Source: Pseudomonas oryzae (GTDB lineage Bacteria > Pseudomonadota > Gammaproteobacteria > Pseudomonadales > Pseudomonadaceae). Taken from it: a stretch of DNA of 64,000 bases. The first letter of the stretch is position 1, and each line of letters begins with the position of its first letter. This document shows, piece after piece, positions 43,082-54,446 of the stretch. The DNA lies in NCBI RefSeq assembly GCF_900104805.1, contig NZ_LT629751.1, positions 3,928,501 to 3,992,500 on the forward strand, read 5' to 3'. Made by a program: the position numbers and the translations under genes. The notes beneath the pieces are model-generated. The model searched no databases. It was not told where the DNA came from and worked only from the letters and a program-made list of their open reading frames with translations.

Positions 43082-44587
43082 TCACTTGTTGCCCAGCATG
43101 TGGCCGGTCTGCTGCATGTTGATGTGCCAGGAGAAGGCCTCGCTCAGGATGTGCGGGGTCTGGCCGCCGACGGTGGCACAGGCGCGGTCGAAGTAGTCCT
43201 GCATGGCCGGGCGGAAGTCCGGGTGCACGCAGTTGTTGATGATCAGCTGGGCGCGCTCGCGCGGGGCCAGGCCGCGCAGGTCGGCCAGGCCGATCTCGGT
43301 GACCAGGATGTCGACGTCGTGCTCGTTGTGGTCGACGTGCGGGGTCATCGGCACGACGCTGGAGATGGCGCCGCCCTTGGCCACGGACTTGGTGACGAAG
43401 ATGGCCAGGTGGGCGTTGCGGGTGAAGTCGCCCGAACCGCCGAGGCCGTTCATCATGTGGGTGCCGTTGACGTGGGTGGAGTTGACGTTGCCGTAGATGT
43501 CGAACTCCAGCGCGGTGTTGATGCCGATGATGCCGAGGCGACGGACGATCTCCGGATGGTTGGACAGCTCCTGCGGACGCAGCACCAGCTTGTCCTTGTA
43601 CTTGTCCAGGTTGGCCAGCACGTGGTGGCACATCTTCTCGGACAGGGTGAAGGAGCAGCCCGAGGCGGCGGTCAGCTTGCCGGCGTCGAACAGTTCGAAG
43701 GTGGAGTCCTGCAGCACCTCGGAGTACATGGTCAGGCCGCTGAAGTTGGACTTCAGCAGGCCGTTCATCACGGCGTTGGCGATGGTGCCGACACCGGCCT
43801 GCAGCGGCAGCAGGCTGTTGGTCATGTGGCCGGCTTCCACTTCCTTCTCGAGGAAGGCGATCAGGTGGTTGGCGATGGCCTGGGTCTCGTCATCCGGCGG
43901 CAGGACGTTGGAGTAGGAGTCTTCCTGGTCGGTGATGACGATGGCGGCGATCTTGGCCGGGTCGACCGGGATGTACGGCAGGCCGATGCGGTCCTGGCCG
44001 TTGACCAGCGGGATCGGCTTGCGGTTCGGGCGCTTCTCCGGGAAGTAGATGTCGTGCAGGCCTTCCAGGGCCAGCGGGTGGGCCAGGTTCAGCTCGATGA
44101 TGACCTTGTCGGCGGTGGCGCCGAAGGTGGCGGAGTTGCCCACGGAGGTGGTCGGCACGATGCCGCCTTCCTCGGTGATGGCGCAGGCCTCGATGATGGC
44201 CACGTCGACCGGCTTCAGGCTGCCGCCGCGCAGTTGTTCGGCGGTGTCGGACAGGTGCTGGTCGATGAACATCACCTCGCCGGTGTTGATCGCCTTGCGC
44301 AGGCCGGCGTCGGACTGGAAGGGCATGCGGCGGGCCAGCAGGCCGGATTCGGCCATCAGCTTGTCCAGATCGTTGCCCAGGCTGGCACCGGTGATCAGGG
44401 TGATCTTCAGCTCTTCGCTGCGGGCGCGCTCGGCGAGGGCGACCGGCAGGGCCTTGGCTTCGCCGGCGCGGGTGAAACCGCTCATGCCGACGGTCATGCC
44501 GTTCTTGACCAGCTTGGCAGCTTCGGCTGCGGTGGTGATTTTGTCGGTCAGGGACTGCAGACGAATACGATCAGGGTACTGGGACAT
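43082..44587 (-). CDS. Acetyl-CoA hydrolase / CoA transferase (succinyl-CoA:acetate type)
   Basis: 501 residues. Family motifs: GMSGFTRAGEAKALP (about residue 34), HLSDTAEQLRGG, VGNSATFGATADKVIIELNL and GLGGSGDFTRNAHLAIF (about residue 390). The catalytic Glu is likely in the VITDQEDSYSN region or close by. Such enzymes exchange CoA between acetate and succinate or hydrolyse acetyl-CoA. The ATG at 44587 has AAAGGA. It stands alone; the pnt operon lies upstream in the same direction, separated by a terminator. Confidence 0.88.
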   Translation of the reverse strand: MSQYPDRIRLQSLTDKITTAAEAAKLVKNGMTVGMSGFTRAGEAKALPVALAERARSEELKITLITGASLGNDLDKLMAESGLLARRMPFQSDAGLRKAINTGEVMFIDQHLSDTAEQLRGGSLKPVDVAIIEACAITEEGGIVPTTSVGNSATFGATADKVIIELNLAHPLALEGLHDIYFPEKRPNRKPIPLVNGQDRIGLPYIPVDPAKIAAIVITDQEDSYSNVLPPDDETQAIANHLIAFLEKEVEAGHMTNSLLPLQAGVGTIANAVMNGLLKSNFSGLTMYSEVLQDSTFELFDAGKLTAASGCSFTLSEKMCHHVLANLDKYKDKLVLRPQELSNHPEIVRRLGIIGINTALEFDIYGNVNSTHVNGTHMMNGLGGSGDFTRNAHLAIFVTKSVAKGGAISSVVPMTPHVDHNEHDVDILVTEIGLADLRGLAPRERAQLIINNCVHPDFRPAMQDYFDRACATVGGQTPHILSEAFSWHINMQQTGHMLGNK

Positions 44588-44723
44588 GGAGCGGTTCCTT
44601 TGGATACGGCCTGGGACGAACACAGTGCGCCGAGTCTAAGGATTCGCTATCGCTACGCCTTTAATACTAAGGTCGTAATGCGCTGGACGGTTTTTGCAAG
44701 GCGTCGCGACCTTTTGCCGCAGA

Positions 44724-44756
44724 AACAGCCACTTCCGACCGGCGGAAGTGGCTGTT
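44724..44756 (-). terminator. Terminator after pntB
   Basis: A perfect 14-bp stem (44724-44737 with 44743-44756), loop ACCGG, begins 19 bases past the pntB stop. The minus strand continues TTTCTG. Confidence 0.75.
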
Positions 44757-44774
44757 CCGGGGCGTTCTACGGCT

Positions 44775-46211
44775 TTAGTCGACCGCCTTGACCATGTCCT
44801 CGACCACCTTCTTGGCGTCGCCGAACACCATCATGGTCTTGTCCATGTAGAACAGCTCGTTGTCGAGACCGGCGTAGCCGCTGGCCATCGAGCGTTTGTT
44901 GACGATCACGGTGCGCGCCTTGTACGCGTCGAGGATCGGCATGCCGGCGATCGGCGACTTCGGATCGGTCTTCGCCGCCGGGTTGACCACGTCGTTGGCG
45001 CCGAGCACCAGCACCACGTCGGCCTGGCCGAACTCGGGGTTGATGTCCTCCATCTCGTGCACCTGCTCGTAGGGCACCTCGGCCTCGGCCAGCAGCACGT
45101 TCATGTGCCCCGGCATGCGCCCGGCGACCGGGTGGATGGCGTACTTCACCGTCACCCCGCGATGGGTCAGCTTCTCGGTCAGCTCCATCAGCGCGTGCTG
45201 GGCACGCGCCACCGCCAGACCATAGCCGGGGACGATGATCACGCTGTCGGCGTTGCCGAGCAGGAACGCGGCGTCGTCGGCCGAGCCGCTCTTCACCGGG
45301 CGCTGCTCCTGGCCGCCGGTCACGGTCGCGCCGGCTTCGGCGCCGAAGCCGCCGAGGATCACGTTGAAGAACGAGCGGTTCATCGCCTTGCACATGATGT
45401 AGGAGAGGATCGCACCGCTCGAACCCACCAGCGAACCGGCGACGATCAGCATCGAGTTGTTCAGCGAGAAGCCGATGCCGGCGGCTGCCCAGCCCGAGTA
45501 GCTGTTGAGCATCGACACCACCACCGGCATGTCGGCGCCGCCGATCGGGATGATGATCAGCACGCCGATGACGAAGGCCAGCGCCACCAGCACGGCGAAG
45601 GCGGTCAGGTCACCGCTGAAGGTGAAGGCCAGACCGAGGCCGACGATGGTCAGGCCGAAGGCCAGGTTCAGCCAGTGCTGGCCGGCGAAGGTCACCGGGG
45701 CGCCCTGGAACAGGCGGAACTTGTATTTACCGGACAGCTTGCCGAAGGCGATCACCGAACCGGAGAAGGTGATCGCGCCGATGGCCGCGCCGAGGAACAG
45801 CTCCAGGCGGTTGCCCGCCGGGATCGGCTCGCCGAGGGCGGCGACGATGCCCAGCGACTGCGGCTCGACCACGGCCGCCACGGCGATGAATACCGCGGCC
45901 AGGCCGATCATGCTGTGCATGAAGGCGACCAGCTCGGGCATCTTGGTCATCTCCACGCGCTTGGCCATGATGGTGCCGGCCGTGCCGCCGAGCAGCAGGC
46001 CGAGGACCACGTAGCCGATGCCGGCGCCTTCGCCCATCTGCGCGCCGAGCTTGTAGATCAGGCCGACGGTGGTGAGCACGGCGATGGCCATGCCGACCAT
46101 GCCGAACAGGTTGCCCCGGCGCGAGCTGGTCGGGTGCGAGAGGCCCTTGAGCGCCTGGATGAAGCACACCGAGGCGACCAGGTAGAGGGCGGTGATCAGG
46201 TTCATGCTCAT
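44775..46211 (-). CDS. pntB: NAD(P) transhydrogenase beta subunit
   Basis: 478 residues. About nine membrane helices (domain II) lead to the soluble NADP-binding domain III, with VIIVPGYGLAVARAQHALME near residue 315 and VNPAAKTDPKSPIAGMPILD near residue 410. It completes the proton-pumping transhydrogenase with pntAA and pntAB, balancing NADH and NADPH. The start is ATG at 46211 or the in-frame ATG two codons later; the pntAB stop at 46213 abuts it. Confidence 0.95.
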   Translation of the reverse strand: MSMNLITALYLVASVCFIQALKGLSHPTSSRRGNLFGMVGMAIAVLTTVGLIYKLGAQMGEGAGIGYVVLGLLLGGTAGTIMAKRVEMTKMPELVAFMHSMIGLAAVFIAVAAVVEPQSLGIVAALGEPIPAGNRLELFLGAAIGAITFSGSVIAFGKLSGKYKFRLFQGAPVTFAGQHWLNLAFGLTIVGLGLAFTFSGDLTAFAVLVALAFVIGVLIIIPIGGADMPVVVSMLNSYSGWAAAGIGFSLNNSMLIVAGSLVGSSGAILSYIMCKAMNRSFFNVILGGFGAEAGATVTGGQEQRPVKSGSADDAAFLLGNADSVIIVPGYGLAVARAQHALMELTEKLTHRGVTVKYAIHPVAGRMPGHMNVLLAEAEVPYEQVHEMEDINPEFGQADVVLVLGANDVVNPAAKTDPKSPIAGMPILDAYKARTVIVNKRSMASGYAGLDNELFYMDKTMMVFGDAKKVVEDMVKAVD

Positions 46212-46212
46212 C

Positions 46213-46530
46213 TCAGTGCGCCTCCGCCTTGGCCGGCTTGTCTTTCTTCTTGAACATTTCCAGCATGCGCCGGGTGACCAGGAAGCCGCCGAACACGTTG
46301 ACCGCGGCCAGCGCCACGGCCAGGGTGCCCATGGTCTTGCCCAGGCCGGTTTCGGTCAGCGCGGCGGCCAGCATGGCGCCGACGATGACGATGGCGGAGA
46401 TGGCGTTGGTGACCGCCATCAGCGGGGTGTGCAGCGCGGGGGTGACGTTCCACACCACGTGGTAGCCGACGTAGATCGCCAGCACGAAGATGATCAGGTT
46501 GTAGAGACCGTCGGAGATCGGGTCCATGGG
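46213..46530 (-). CDS. pntAB: NAD(P) transhydrogenase subunit alpha, part 2
   Basis: 105 residues: an N-terminal hydrophobic segment (LYNLIIFVLAIYVGYHVVWN), a second helix (HTPLMAVTNAISAIVIVGAM) and a third, ending in a Lys-rich tail. It is the membrane piece of the split alpha subunit found in many alpha- and gammaproteobacteria. It follows pntAA by 38 bases and touches pntB. Confidence 0.95.
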   Translation of the reverse strand, partial: PMDPISDGLYNLIIFVLAIYVGYHVVWNVTPALHTPLMAVTNAISAIVIVGAMLAAALTETGLGKTMGTLAVALAAVNVFGGFLVTRRMLEMFKKKDKPAKAEAH

Positions 46531-46568
46531 GGTAATCCTGTAATGGGGGTCGCAGAGGGTGGGAGCGA

Positions 46569-47693
46569 TCAGGCCGCGTTGCGGCGGACCTGCTGGCCGC
46601 CTTCGCACATCAGGCAGGCGGCGACGATGTCGTCTTCGCGGTTGAGCTGGAACTGGCCGTCCTTGTCGAGGACCAGCTTGAGGAAGTCCAGCAGGTTGCG
46701 CGCGTACAGGGCCGAGGCGTCCGCCGCCACCAGCGCCGGCAGATTGCTGTGGCCGACGATGGTCACGCCGTGCTTGACCACCACCTGATCGACTTCGGTC
46801 AGCGGGCAGTTGCCGCCCTGGGCGGCGGCCAGGTCGATGACCACCGAGCCGGGCTTCATCGCCGCCACCGTGGCCTCGTGCAGCAGGGTCGGCGCCAGAC
46901 GGCCGGGGATCAGCGCGGTGGTGATGACGATGTCGGCCTGCCTGGCGCGCTCGTGCACGGCCTTGGCCTGGCGCTCCATCCAGGATTTCGGCATCGGCCG
47001 CGCGTAGCCGCCGATGCCCTGGGCGCACTCGCGCTCTTCATCCGTTTCGTAGGGCACGTCGACGAACTTGGCGCCGAGCGATTCCACCTGCTCCTTGACC
47101 GCCGGACGCACGTCCGAGGCCTCGATCACCGCGCCCAGGCGCTTGGCGGTGGCGATCGCCTGCAGGCCGGCGACGCCGGCGCCGAGTACCAGCACGCGGG
47201 CGGCCTTCACCGTACCGGCGGCGGTCATCAGCATCGGCATGAAGCGCGGGTAGTGGTTGGCGGCGAGCATCACCGCCTTGTAGCCGGCGATGTTGGCCTG
47301 CGACGACAGCACGTCGAGGCTCTGCGCGCGCGAGGTGCGCGGCGCGGCCTCGAGGGCGAAGGCGGTGATGCCACGCGCGGCCATGCGCGCCAGGTTGGCG
47401 TCGTCGAACGGGTTGAGCATGCCGACCAGCACGGCGCCGGGCTGCATCAGCTGCAGCTCGCTGGCGTCGGGGGCGACGACCTTGAGCACCAGGCCGGCGC
47501 CGAAGGCTTCGGCGGCCGAGCCGATGCGCGCACCGGCGGCGACATAGGCGTCGTCGGGGACGCTGGCCTGGATGCCGGCACCGGACTGGACGACGACCTG
47601 GTGACCCTGGCCGACGAGTTTCTTCACCGTTTCCGGCGTGGCGGCCACGCGGGTTTCCCCGGCGTGGGTTTCGAGGGGGATGCCGATCTGCAC
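46569..47693 (-). CDS. pntAA: NAD(P) transhydrogenase subunit alpha, part 1 (NAD-binding)
   Basis: 374 residues of the soluble domain I. The NAD site is VLVLGAGVAGLQAIATAKRL (about residue 167), followed by EASDVRPAVKEQVESLGA; ETHAGETRVAATPETVKKL marks the N-terminus. It lacks the membrane part, supplied by pntAB. A GTG at 47693 with GGAG eight bases upstream is the likely start; a TTG two codons earlier is too close to the ribosome site. First gene of pntAA-pntAB-pntB, divergent from a sulfur regulator. Confidence 0.94.
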   Translation of the reverse strand: MQIGIPLETHAGETRVAATPETVKKLVGQGHQVVVQSGAGIQASVPDDAYVAAGARIGSAAEAFGAGLVLKVVAPDASELQLMQPGAVLVGMLNPFDDANLARMAARGITAFALEAAPRTSRAQSLDVLSSQANIAGYKAVMLAANHYPRFMPMLMTAAGTVKAARVLVLGAGVAGLQAIATAKRLGAVIEASDVRPAVKEQVESLGAKFVDVPYETDEERECAQGIGGYARPMPKSWMERQAKAVHERARQADIVITTALIPGRLAPTLLHEATVAAMKPGSVVIDLAAAQGGNCPLTEVDQVVVKHGVTIVGHSNLPALVAADASALYARNLLDFLKLVLDKDGQFQLNREDDIVAACLMCEGGQQVRRNAA

Positions 47694-47887
47694 GGGCAAA
47701 TCTCCAATGGCTAGTTGTTGTTATCTGGAGCTCCGCAAGGCGCCAGCTCATCTGGCATGGGGCGCACGGGGCGCCCGCGCGGGGCAGTGGCGGCATTGTG
47801 CGGGGGGAAAGCCGCGCTCTTCAATAGTTCGCAACAGAATTAAGACGATAATTGCAAGTGGACTTTGGCCTAAAAGGTCGGCCTTTT

Positions 47888-47971
47888 CCCACTAAAGTAG
47901 CAGCGCGGCTGACGATCTGTTGAAAAACAGATTATTTATTTATATATTGTTTTCGGCTTAACTTTAGTGGG
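47888..47971. promoter_or_regulatory. Inverted repeat flanking the AT-rich bigR promoter region
   Basis: CCCACTAAAGT (47888-47898) and ACTTTAGTGGG (47961-47971) are perfect 11-base inverted repeats 62 bases apart. Between them is an AT-rich core (ATTATTTATTTATATATTG, 47931-47949) that may hold the -10 and the BigR site; characterised BigR operators are AT-rich too. It lies between pntAA and bigR, which are divergent. Confidence 0.5.
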
Positions 47972-47978
47972 TTCCTGC

Positions 47979-48299
47979 ATGCCTCTCGCCTGTCTCGACC
48001 TCGCCTTGCTGCGCTCCCGGGCCGACACCGCCAGCCAGCTGCTCAAGGTGCTGGCCAATCCCGACCGCCTGCTGCTGCTCTGCCAGCTGGCCGAGGGCGA
48101 GCGCAACGTCGGCGAACTGCAGGCGGCGCTGGGCATCGTCCAGCCAACCCTGTCGCAGCAGCTCGGTGTGCTGCGCCGCGAGGGCCTGGTGGCGACCCGG
48201 CGCGAGGGCAAGCAGATCCACTACCGCATCGTCAGCCCTGCTGCCCTGGCGCTGATCCATACCCTCTATCAACAGTTCTGCACCAAGGAGCAGCCATGA
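47979..48299 (+). CDS. bigR: ArsR-family regulator, BigR/SqrR-like (sulfide/persulfide sensor)
   Basis: 106 residues. A winged helix (NVGELQAALGIVQPTLSQQL then GVLRREGLVATRREGKQIHY). The two sensor cysteines typical of BigR/SqrR are present: one in LLLLCQLAEGE, the other in LYQQFCTKE near the end. They form a di- or trisulfide under sulfide stress and release DNA. The ATG at 47979 is used; an in-frame GTG lies four codons upstream. Its stop overlaps the next gene by four bases (ATGA), and the partners are YeeE/YedE transporters, which supports the assignment. Confidence 0.87.
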   Translation: MPLACLDLALLRSRADTASQLLKVLANPDRLLLLCQLAEGERNVGELQAALGIVQPTLSQQLGVLRREGLVATRREGKQIHYRIVSPAALALIHTLYQQFCTKEQP

Positions 48300-48730
48300 C
48301 CATCGACTGGCTTCACTTCACCCCCTGGAGCGCCCTGGCCGGCGGCATCCTGATCGGCCTGGCCGCCGGGCTGTTCGTGCTGGCCAACGGCCGCATCGCC
48401 GGTATCAGCGGCCTGCTCGGCAACCTGCTCAATCCGCAGGCCAGCGGCCGCCTGGACAGCCTGCTGTTCGTCCTCGGACTGCTGCTCGCGCCCTGGCTGT
48501 GGCAGGCGTTCGCCGCCCTGCCGGTGATCGAGATGCAGGCCGGCGTGCCGGGCCTGCTGCTCGCCGGCCTGCTGGTCGGCTTCGGCGCGCGGCTGGGCTC
48601 CGGTTGCACCAGCGGTCACGGCGTGTGCGGCCTGTCGCGGCTGTCGCCGCGTTCGCTGGTGGCCACCCTGAGCTTCATGGCCACCGGCTTCGCCACCGTG
48701 TTCGTCGTTCGTCATCTGCTGGGAGCCTGA
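48296..48730 (+). CDS. YeeE/YedE family sulfur transporter half, first
   Basis: 144 residues with four or five membrane helices and the hallmark GARLGSGCTSGHGVCGLSRL (about residue 98), whose cysteines are the sulfur-handling residues of TsuA-like proteins. Half-length partners (PmpA/PmpB type) work together. The ATG overlaps bigR (ATGA), and the partner gene follows after two bases. Likely imports or exports thiosulfate or a related sulfur species. Confidence 0.88.
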   Translation: MTIDWLHFTPWSALAGGILIGLAAGLFVLANGRIAGISGLLGNLLNPQASGRLDSLLFVLGLLLAPWLWQAFAALPVIEMQAGVPGLLLAGLLVGFGARLGSGCTSGHGVCGLSRLSPRSLVATLSFMATGFATVFVVRHLLGA

Positions 48731-48732
48731 GC

Positions 48733-49149
48733 ATGAACCGTCTGACCGCCTTCCTCGCCGGCCTGCTGTTCGGCCTCGGCCTGCTGCTGGCCGGCATGGC
48801 CGATCCGGCCAAGGTGCTGGCCTTCCTCGATCTGGCCGGCGCCTGGGATCCGTCGCTGGCTCTGGTGATGGGCGGCGGCATCGGCGCCGCACTGATCCCC
48901 TTCACCCTGGCCAAGCGCCGCCCGCAGTCGCTGACCGGCTGCCCGATGCAGCTGCCGAGCAAGCGCGAGCCGGACCGCGCGCTGGTGATCGGCAGCCTGC
49001 TGTTCGGCATCGGCTGGGGCATCGCCGGCATCTGCCCGGGGCCGGCGGTGGTGGTGCTGGGCAGCGGCAATGCCGGCATCCTGCCGTTCGTCATCGCCAT
49101 GCTCGCCGGCATGGGCCTGTTCCGCTGGTATGAAAGTCGCCGCGCATGA
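48733..49149 (+). CDS. YeeE/YedE family sulfur transporter half, second
   Basis: 138 residues with four helices. The mate motif is FGIGWGIAGICPGPAVVVLG (about residue 98), with a Cys that pairs with the GCTSGHGVCG loop of the first half. LTGCPMQLPSKREPDRALVI lies mid-protein. The third gene of the bigR operon. Confidence 0.88.
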   Translation: MNRLTAFLAGLLFGLGLLLAGMADPAKVLAFLDLAGAWDPSLALVMGGGIGAALIPFTLAKRRPQSLTGCPMQLPSKREPDRALVIGSLLFGIGWGIAGICPGPAVVVLGSGNAGILPFVIAMLAGMGLFRWYESRRA

Positions 49150-49254
49150 ACTGCGCGGCACACACGCGACGGTGGAACGGCTAATCTAGAGCCTTCGCCG
49201 GCCCGCTGGCCGGCATGACCGTGATTACACCGCTAAGGAAGGGAGAAGCGCCTG

Positions 49255-49725
49255 ATGATGAACAAACTGATTGCCTGCAGCGCCGGCCTGCTGCTGACCT
49301 GCGCCGCCGGCCTGGCCGTGGCCCAGGTCAGCCCGGAAGACCAGATCGAGTACCGCAAGGCCGGCTACAGCTTCATGGCCTGGAACATGGGCAAGATCAA
49401 GGCGCAGGTCATCGACGGCTCGGTGGCCTACGACCAGGCGCAGGTCGCCGCCGCCGCCAACACCATCGCCGCCATCGCCAACTCCGGCATGGGCGCGCTG
49501 TACGGCCCGGGGACCGAGAAGTCGGTGGGCAAGGAGAAGACCCGGGTCAAGCCGGAGTTCTTCGAGCAGAAGGAAGAGGTCGCCAAGGTGGCCATCGCCT
49601 TCAACCAGGCCGCCAACAACCTGGCCAAGGTCGCCGCCGAGGGCGACAAGGCGGCCATCGCCCAGGCCTTCGGCGAAGTGGGCAAGAGCTGCAAGGGCTG
49701 CCACGACCAGTTCCGCATGGACTGA
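49255..49725 (+). CDS. Cytochrome c' (class II cytochrome c)
   Basis: 156 residues with a signal peptide to about residue 23 (GLAVA-Q). The heme motif is CKGCH near the C-terminus (KSCKGCHDQFRMD), the position that marks class II four-helix cytochromes. They bind NO or act in minor electron transfer. The start is ATG at 49255 or 49258, with GGGAG upstream. A strong terminator follows. It converges with a cytochrome b561 gene and may use it as a partner. Confidence 0.9.
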   Translation: MMNKLIACSAGLLLTCAAGLAVAQVSPEDQIEYRKAGYSFMAWNMGKIKAQVIDGSVAYDQAQVAAAANTIAAIANSGMGALYGPGTEKSVGKEKTRVKPEFFEQKEEVAKVAIAFNQAANNLAKVAAEGDKAAIAQAFGEVGKSCKGCHDQFRMD

Positions 49726-49811
49726 TCGGTAGTCGATGCCCGATGCGTTTGGCACACCCTGCGCAGAAGCTGCTGTAGGGGGGGATGCGCACCGGGCTGT
49801 ACGAGACGAAG

Positions 49812-49838
49812 AGGGCGACCCGCGGGTCGCCCTTTTTC
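49812..49838 (+). terminator. Terminator after the cytochrome c' gene
   Basis: A perfect 10-bp stem (AGGGCGACCC, 49812-49821, with GGGTCGCCCT, 49824-49833) with a 2-base loop (in practice the loop opens further) is followed by TTTTCG. It lies in the convergent gap before the cytochrome b gene end at 49840. Confidence 0.85.
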
Positions 49839-49839
49839 G

Positions 49840-50532
49840 TTACCAGGCCGGCGCGCTCTGCGCCGGCGGTGGCGGGGCCGGAATCCAGCTGCCGCCGGCT
49901 GCCCAGACCGCGCCGCCGGCGCAGGCCAGGGCGACGATCAGCGCCGGCAGGCTGCCGCCGCTGGCCGGCTTGACCGGTTGGTTCGCCGGTACCCGGCGCT
50001 TGCCGTGGAGCATGGCCTCGATGAGGTTCTCGCCACGCACCAGGCGGTAGAACAGCAGCGCCGCCAGATGCAGGCCGACCAGCGCCAGCACCAGCCACAA
50101 GCCCTGGCGGTGCAGGCCGGTCAGGCGGCTGCTGGTCTCGGAATCGACCAGGCGGTACAGCGGGCCGGTGAAGGCGATGTCGTCGTTGGCGACCAGGCCG
50201 CTGGCGACCTGGAAGCCGAGGGCGGCGAGCATGGCCAGCACCGACAGCCAGCCCAGCGGGTTGTGGCCGCCGCCGTGCCATTCGCCGCGCAGGTAGGCCG
50301 GCAGGCTCTGCGGCAGGTGCAGGACCTGGCCGAAGCGCACGTAGGTGGAGCCGAGCACGCCCCAGGCCAGGCGGAAGGCGAGCAGGCCGGCGATGGCCAG
50401 GCCCAGGCGGCCGTGCCAGACCATCCAGTTGCCGCCGACCCAGCCGGTGGCCAGGGCGGCGGCGACGCTCAGCGCCAGCGACCAGTGGAAGATGCGGGTG
50501 GGCAGGTCCCAGATGCGGATATGCAGGGTCAT
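49840..50532 (-). CDS. Cytochrome b561-type membrane heme protein
   Basis: 230 residues with four main membrane helices plus a C-terminal one. Heme His candidates: RIFHWSLALS (helix 1), MVWHGRLGLA (helix 2), and LHRQGLWLVLALVGLHLAAL (helix 4). A Pro-rich tail (SWIPAPPPPAQ) ends the protein. Members take electrons from quinol to a c-type partner, which may be the convergent cytochrome c'. The ATG is at 50532. Confidence 0.88.
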   Translation of the reverse strand: MTLHIRIWDLPTRIFHWSLALSVAAALATGWVGGNWMVWHGRLGLAIAGLLAFRLAWGVLGSTYVRFGQVLHLPQSLPAYLRGEWHGGGHNPLGWLSVLAMLAALGFQVASGLVANDDIAFTGPLYRLVDSETSSRLTGLHRQGLWLVLALVGLHLAALLFYRLVRGENLIEAMLHGKRRVPANQPVKPASGGSLPALIVALACAGGAVWAAGGSWIPAPPPPAQSAPAW

Positions 50533-50633
50533 CAGCGTGTCCTTGCCGGAGGGGAGCAGCGGATTATACGAGCGCCGGCACCCGCAGGGGGCGCCGGCGC
50601 ATGCTGCGTGAGACTGCGTCGGGTCGCGCGGGC

Positions 50634-53192
<2,559 letters not shown>

Positions 53193-53325
53193 GGGTAGAA
53201 CCTGCATCGGAAATAGGACAACGCCGGAACCCGCGGCCTCGCGGCGCGCGGGTTCCGGTGGGAAGCAGCGTGGCGGGCGCTACTAGCAGCGTAGCAGCGC
53301 CCGGAGGGGGTGGAGCGGCGGCGCC

Positions 53326-54297
53326 TTACAGCCAGCCGCGCTCCTTGTAGTAGCGCGCGGCGCCCTCGTGCAGCGGCGCGGACAGGCCGACCTTGATCAT
53401 GTCCTCGGCCTTGAGGCTCTGGAAGGCCGGGTGCAGGCGCTGGAAGCGCTCGAGGTTGTCGAACACCGACTTGACCAGCTGGTAGACCACTTCCGGGTCG
53501 GTCTTGGCGCTGGTGGAGAGCACCGCCTTGCCGCCGATCGAGGCGGTCGGCGCGTCGTTGCCCTTGTACAGGCCGCCGGGGATCTCGGCCTTGCTGTAGT
53601 AGCTCTTCTCGGCCAGCAGCTTGTCGATGTCCGCGCCGGTCACCGGTACCAGCACCGCATCGACGGTGGTGGTGGCTTCCTGGATCGCGCCGTTGGGATG
53701 GCCGACGAAGTAGGTCATGGCGTCGATGTTGTTGTCGCTCAGCGCGGCGGCCTGCTCGGCCGGTTTCAGCTCGGCGGCGAGGGCGAAGGCCGACTTGTTC
53801 CAGCCCTTCACGCGCATGATCTCGTCGAGTGTGTCGCGCTGGCCGGAGCCGGGGTTGCCGATGTTGACGCGCTTGCCCTTGAGGTCATCGAAGCTGGCGA
53901 TCTTGGCGTCGCGGCGGGCGAGGATGGTGAACACCTCGCTCTGCAGGGAGAACACCGCGCGGATGTCGTCCATCGGCCCTTCGGCCTGGAACGGCGCCTC
54001 GCCCTTCATCGCCTTGTACTGGTGGTCGGACTGCATGATGCCGAAGTTGAATTCGCCGCTGCGGATGCCGTTGACGTTGGCCACTCCGCCGCCGCTGGCC
54101 GGGGCGTTGCACTTGATCTGGTGCTCGGCGCTGCCGCGGTTGAGGAACCGGCAGATTGACTGGCCGGCCACGTAGTAGACGCCGGTCTGGCCGCCGGTGC
54201 CGATGGTGACGAACTTCTCCTGTGCCTGAACGGTACCGCCCAGAGAGAGGCCTGCCAGGGTTGCCGACAGGGCCCATGCCAAGGTTTTGCCTTTCAT
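53326..54297 (-). CDS. TAXI-family TRAP substrate-binding protein
   Basis: 323 residues with a signal peptide ending VQA-Q at about residue 25. TAXI signature: FVTIGTGGQTGVYYVAGQSI (about residue 29), SGEFNFGIMQSDHQYKA, and KGKRVNIGNPGSGQRDTLDE. It captures the ligand (glutamate in some members) for the fused permease downstream; the two are 133 bases apart on the same strand. Ligand not known. Confidence 0.92.
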   Translation of the reverse strand: MKGKTLAWALSATLAGLSLGGTVQAQEKFVTIGTGGQTGVYYVAGQSICRFLNRGSAEHQIKCNAPASGGGVANVNGIRSGEFNFGIMQSDHQYKAMKGEAPFQAEGPMDDIRAVFSLQSEVFTILARRDAKIASFDDLKGKRVNIGNPGSGQRDTLDEIMRVKGWNKSAFALAAELKPAEQAAALSDNNIDAMTYFVGHPNGAIQEATTTVDAVLVPVTGADIDKLLAEKSYYSKAEIPGGLYKGNDAPTASIGGKAVLSTSAKTDPEVVYQLVKSVFDNLERFQRLHPAFQSLKAEDMIKVGLSAPLHEGAARYYKERGWL

Positions 54298-54446
54298 GGA
54301 GGTGCTTCCTTCTTCTGTTTGTTGGATCTGCCGGCGCGCTTGTGGAACGGCGGCAGACCGGCAAGTGTACCTGCAAACGCGTGCGCTTCCGCCTGTCGCG
54401 GCAGAAACCCTGTGCAGAGTGTAGAAGGTCGCGGCGTTGCGAACGG

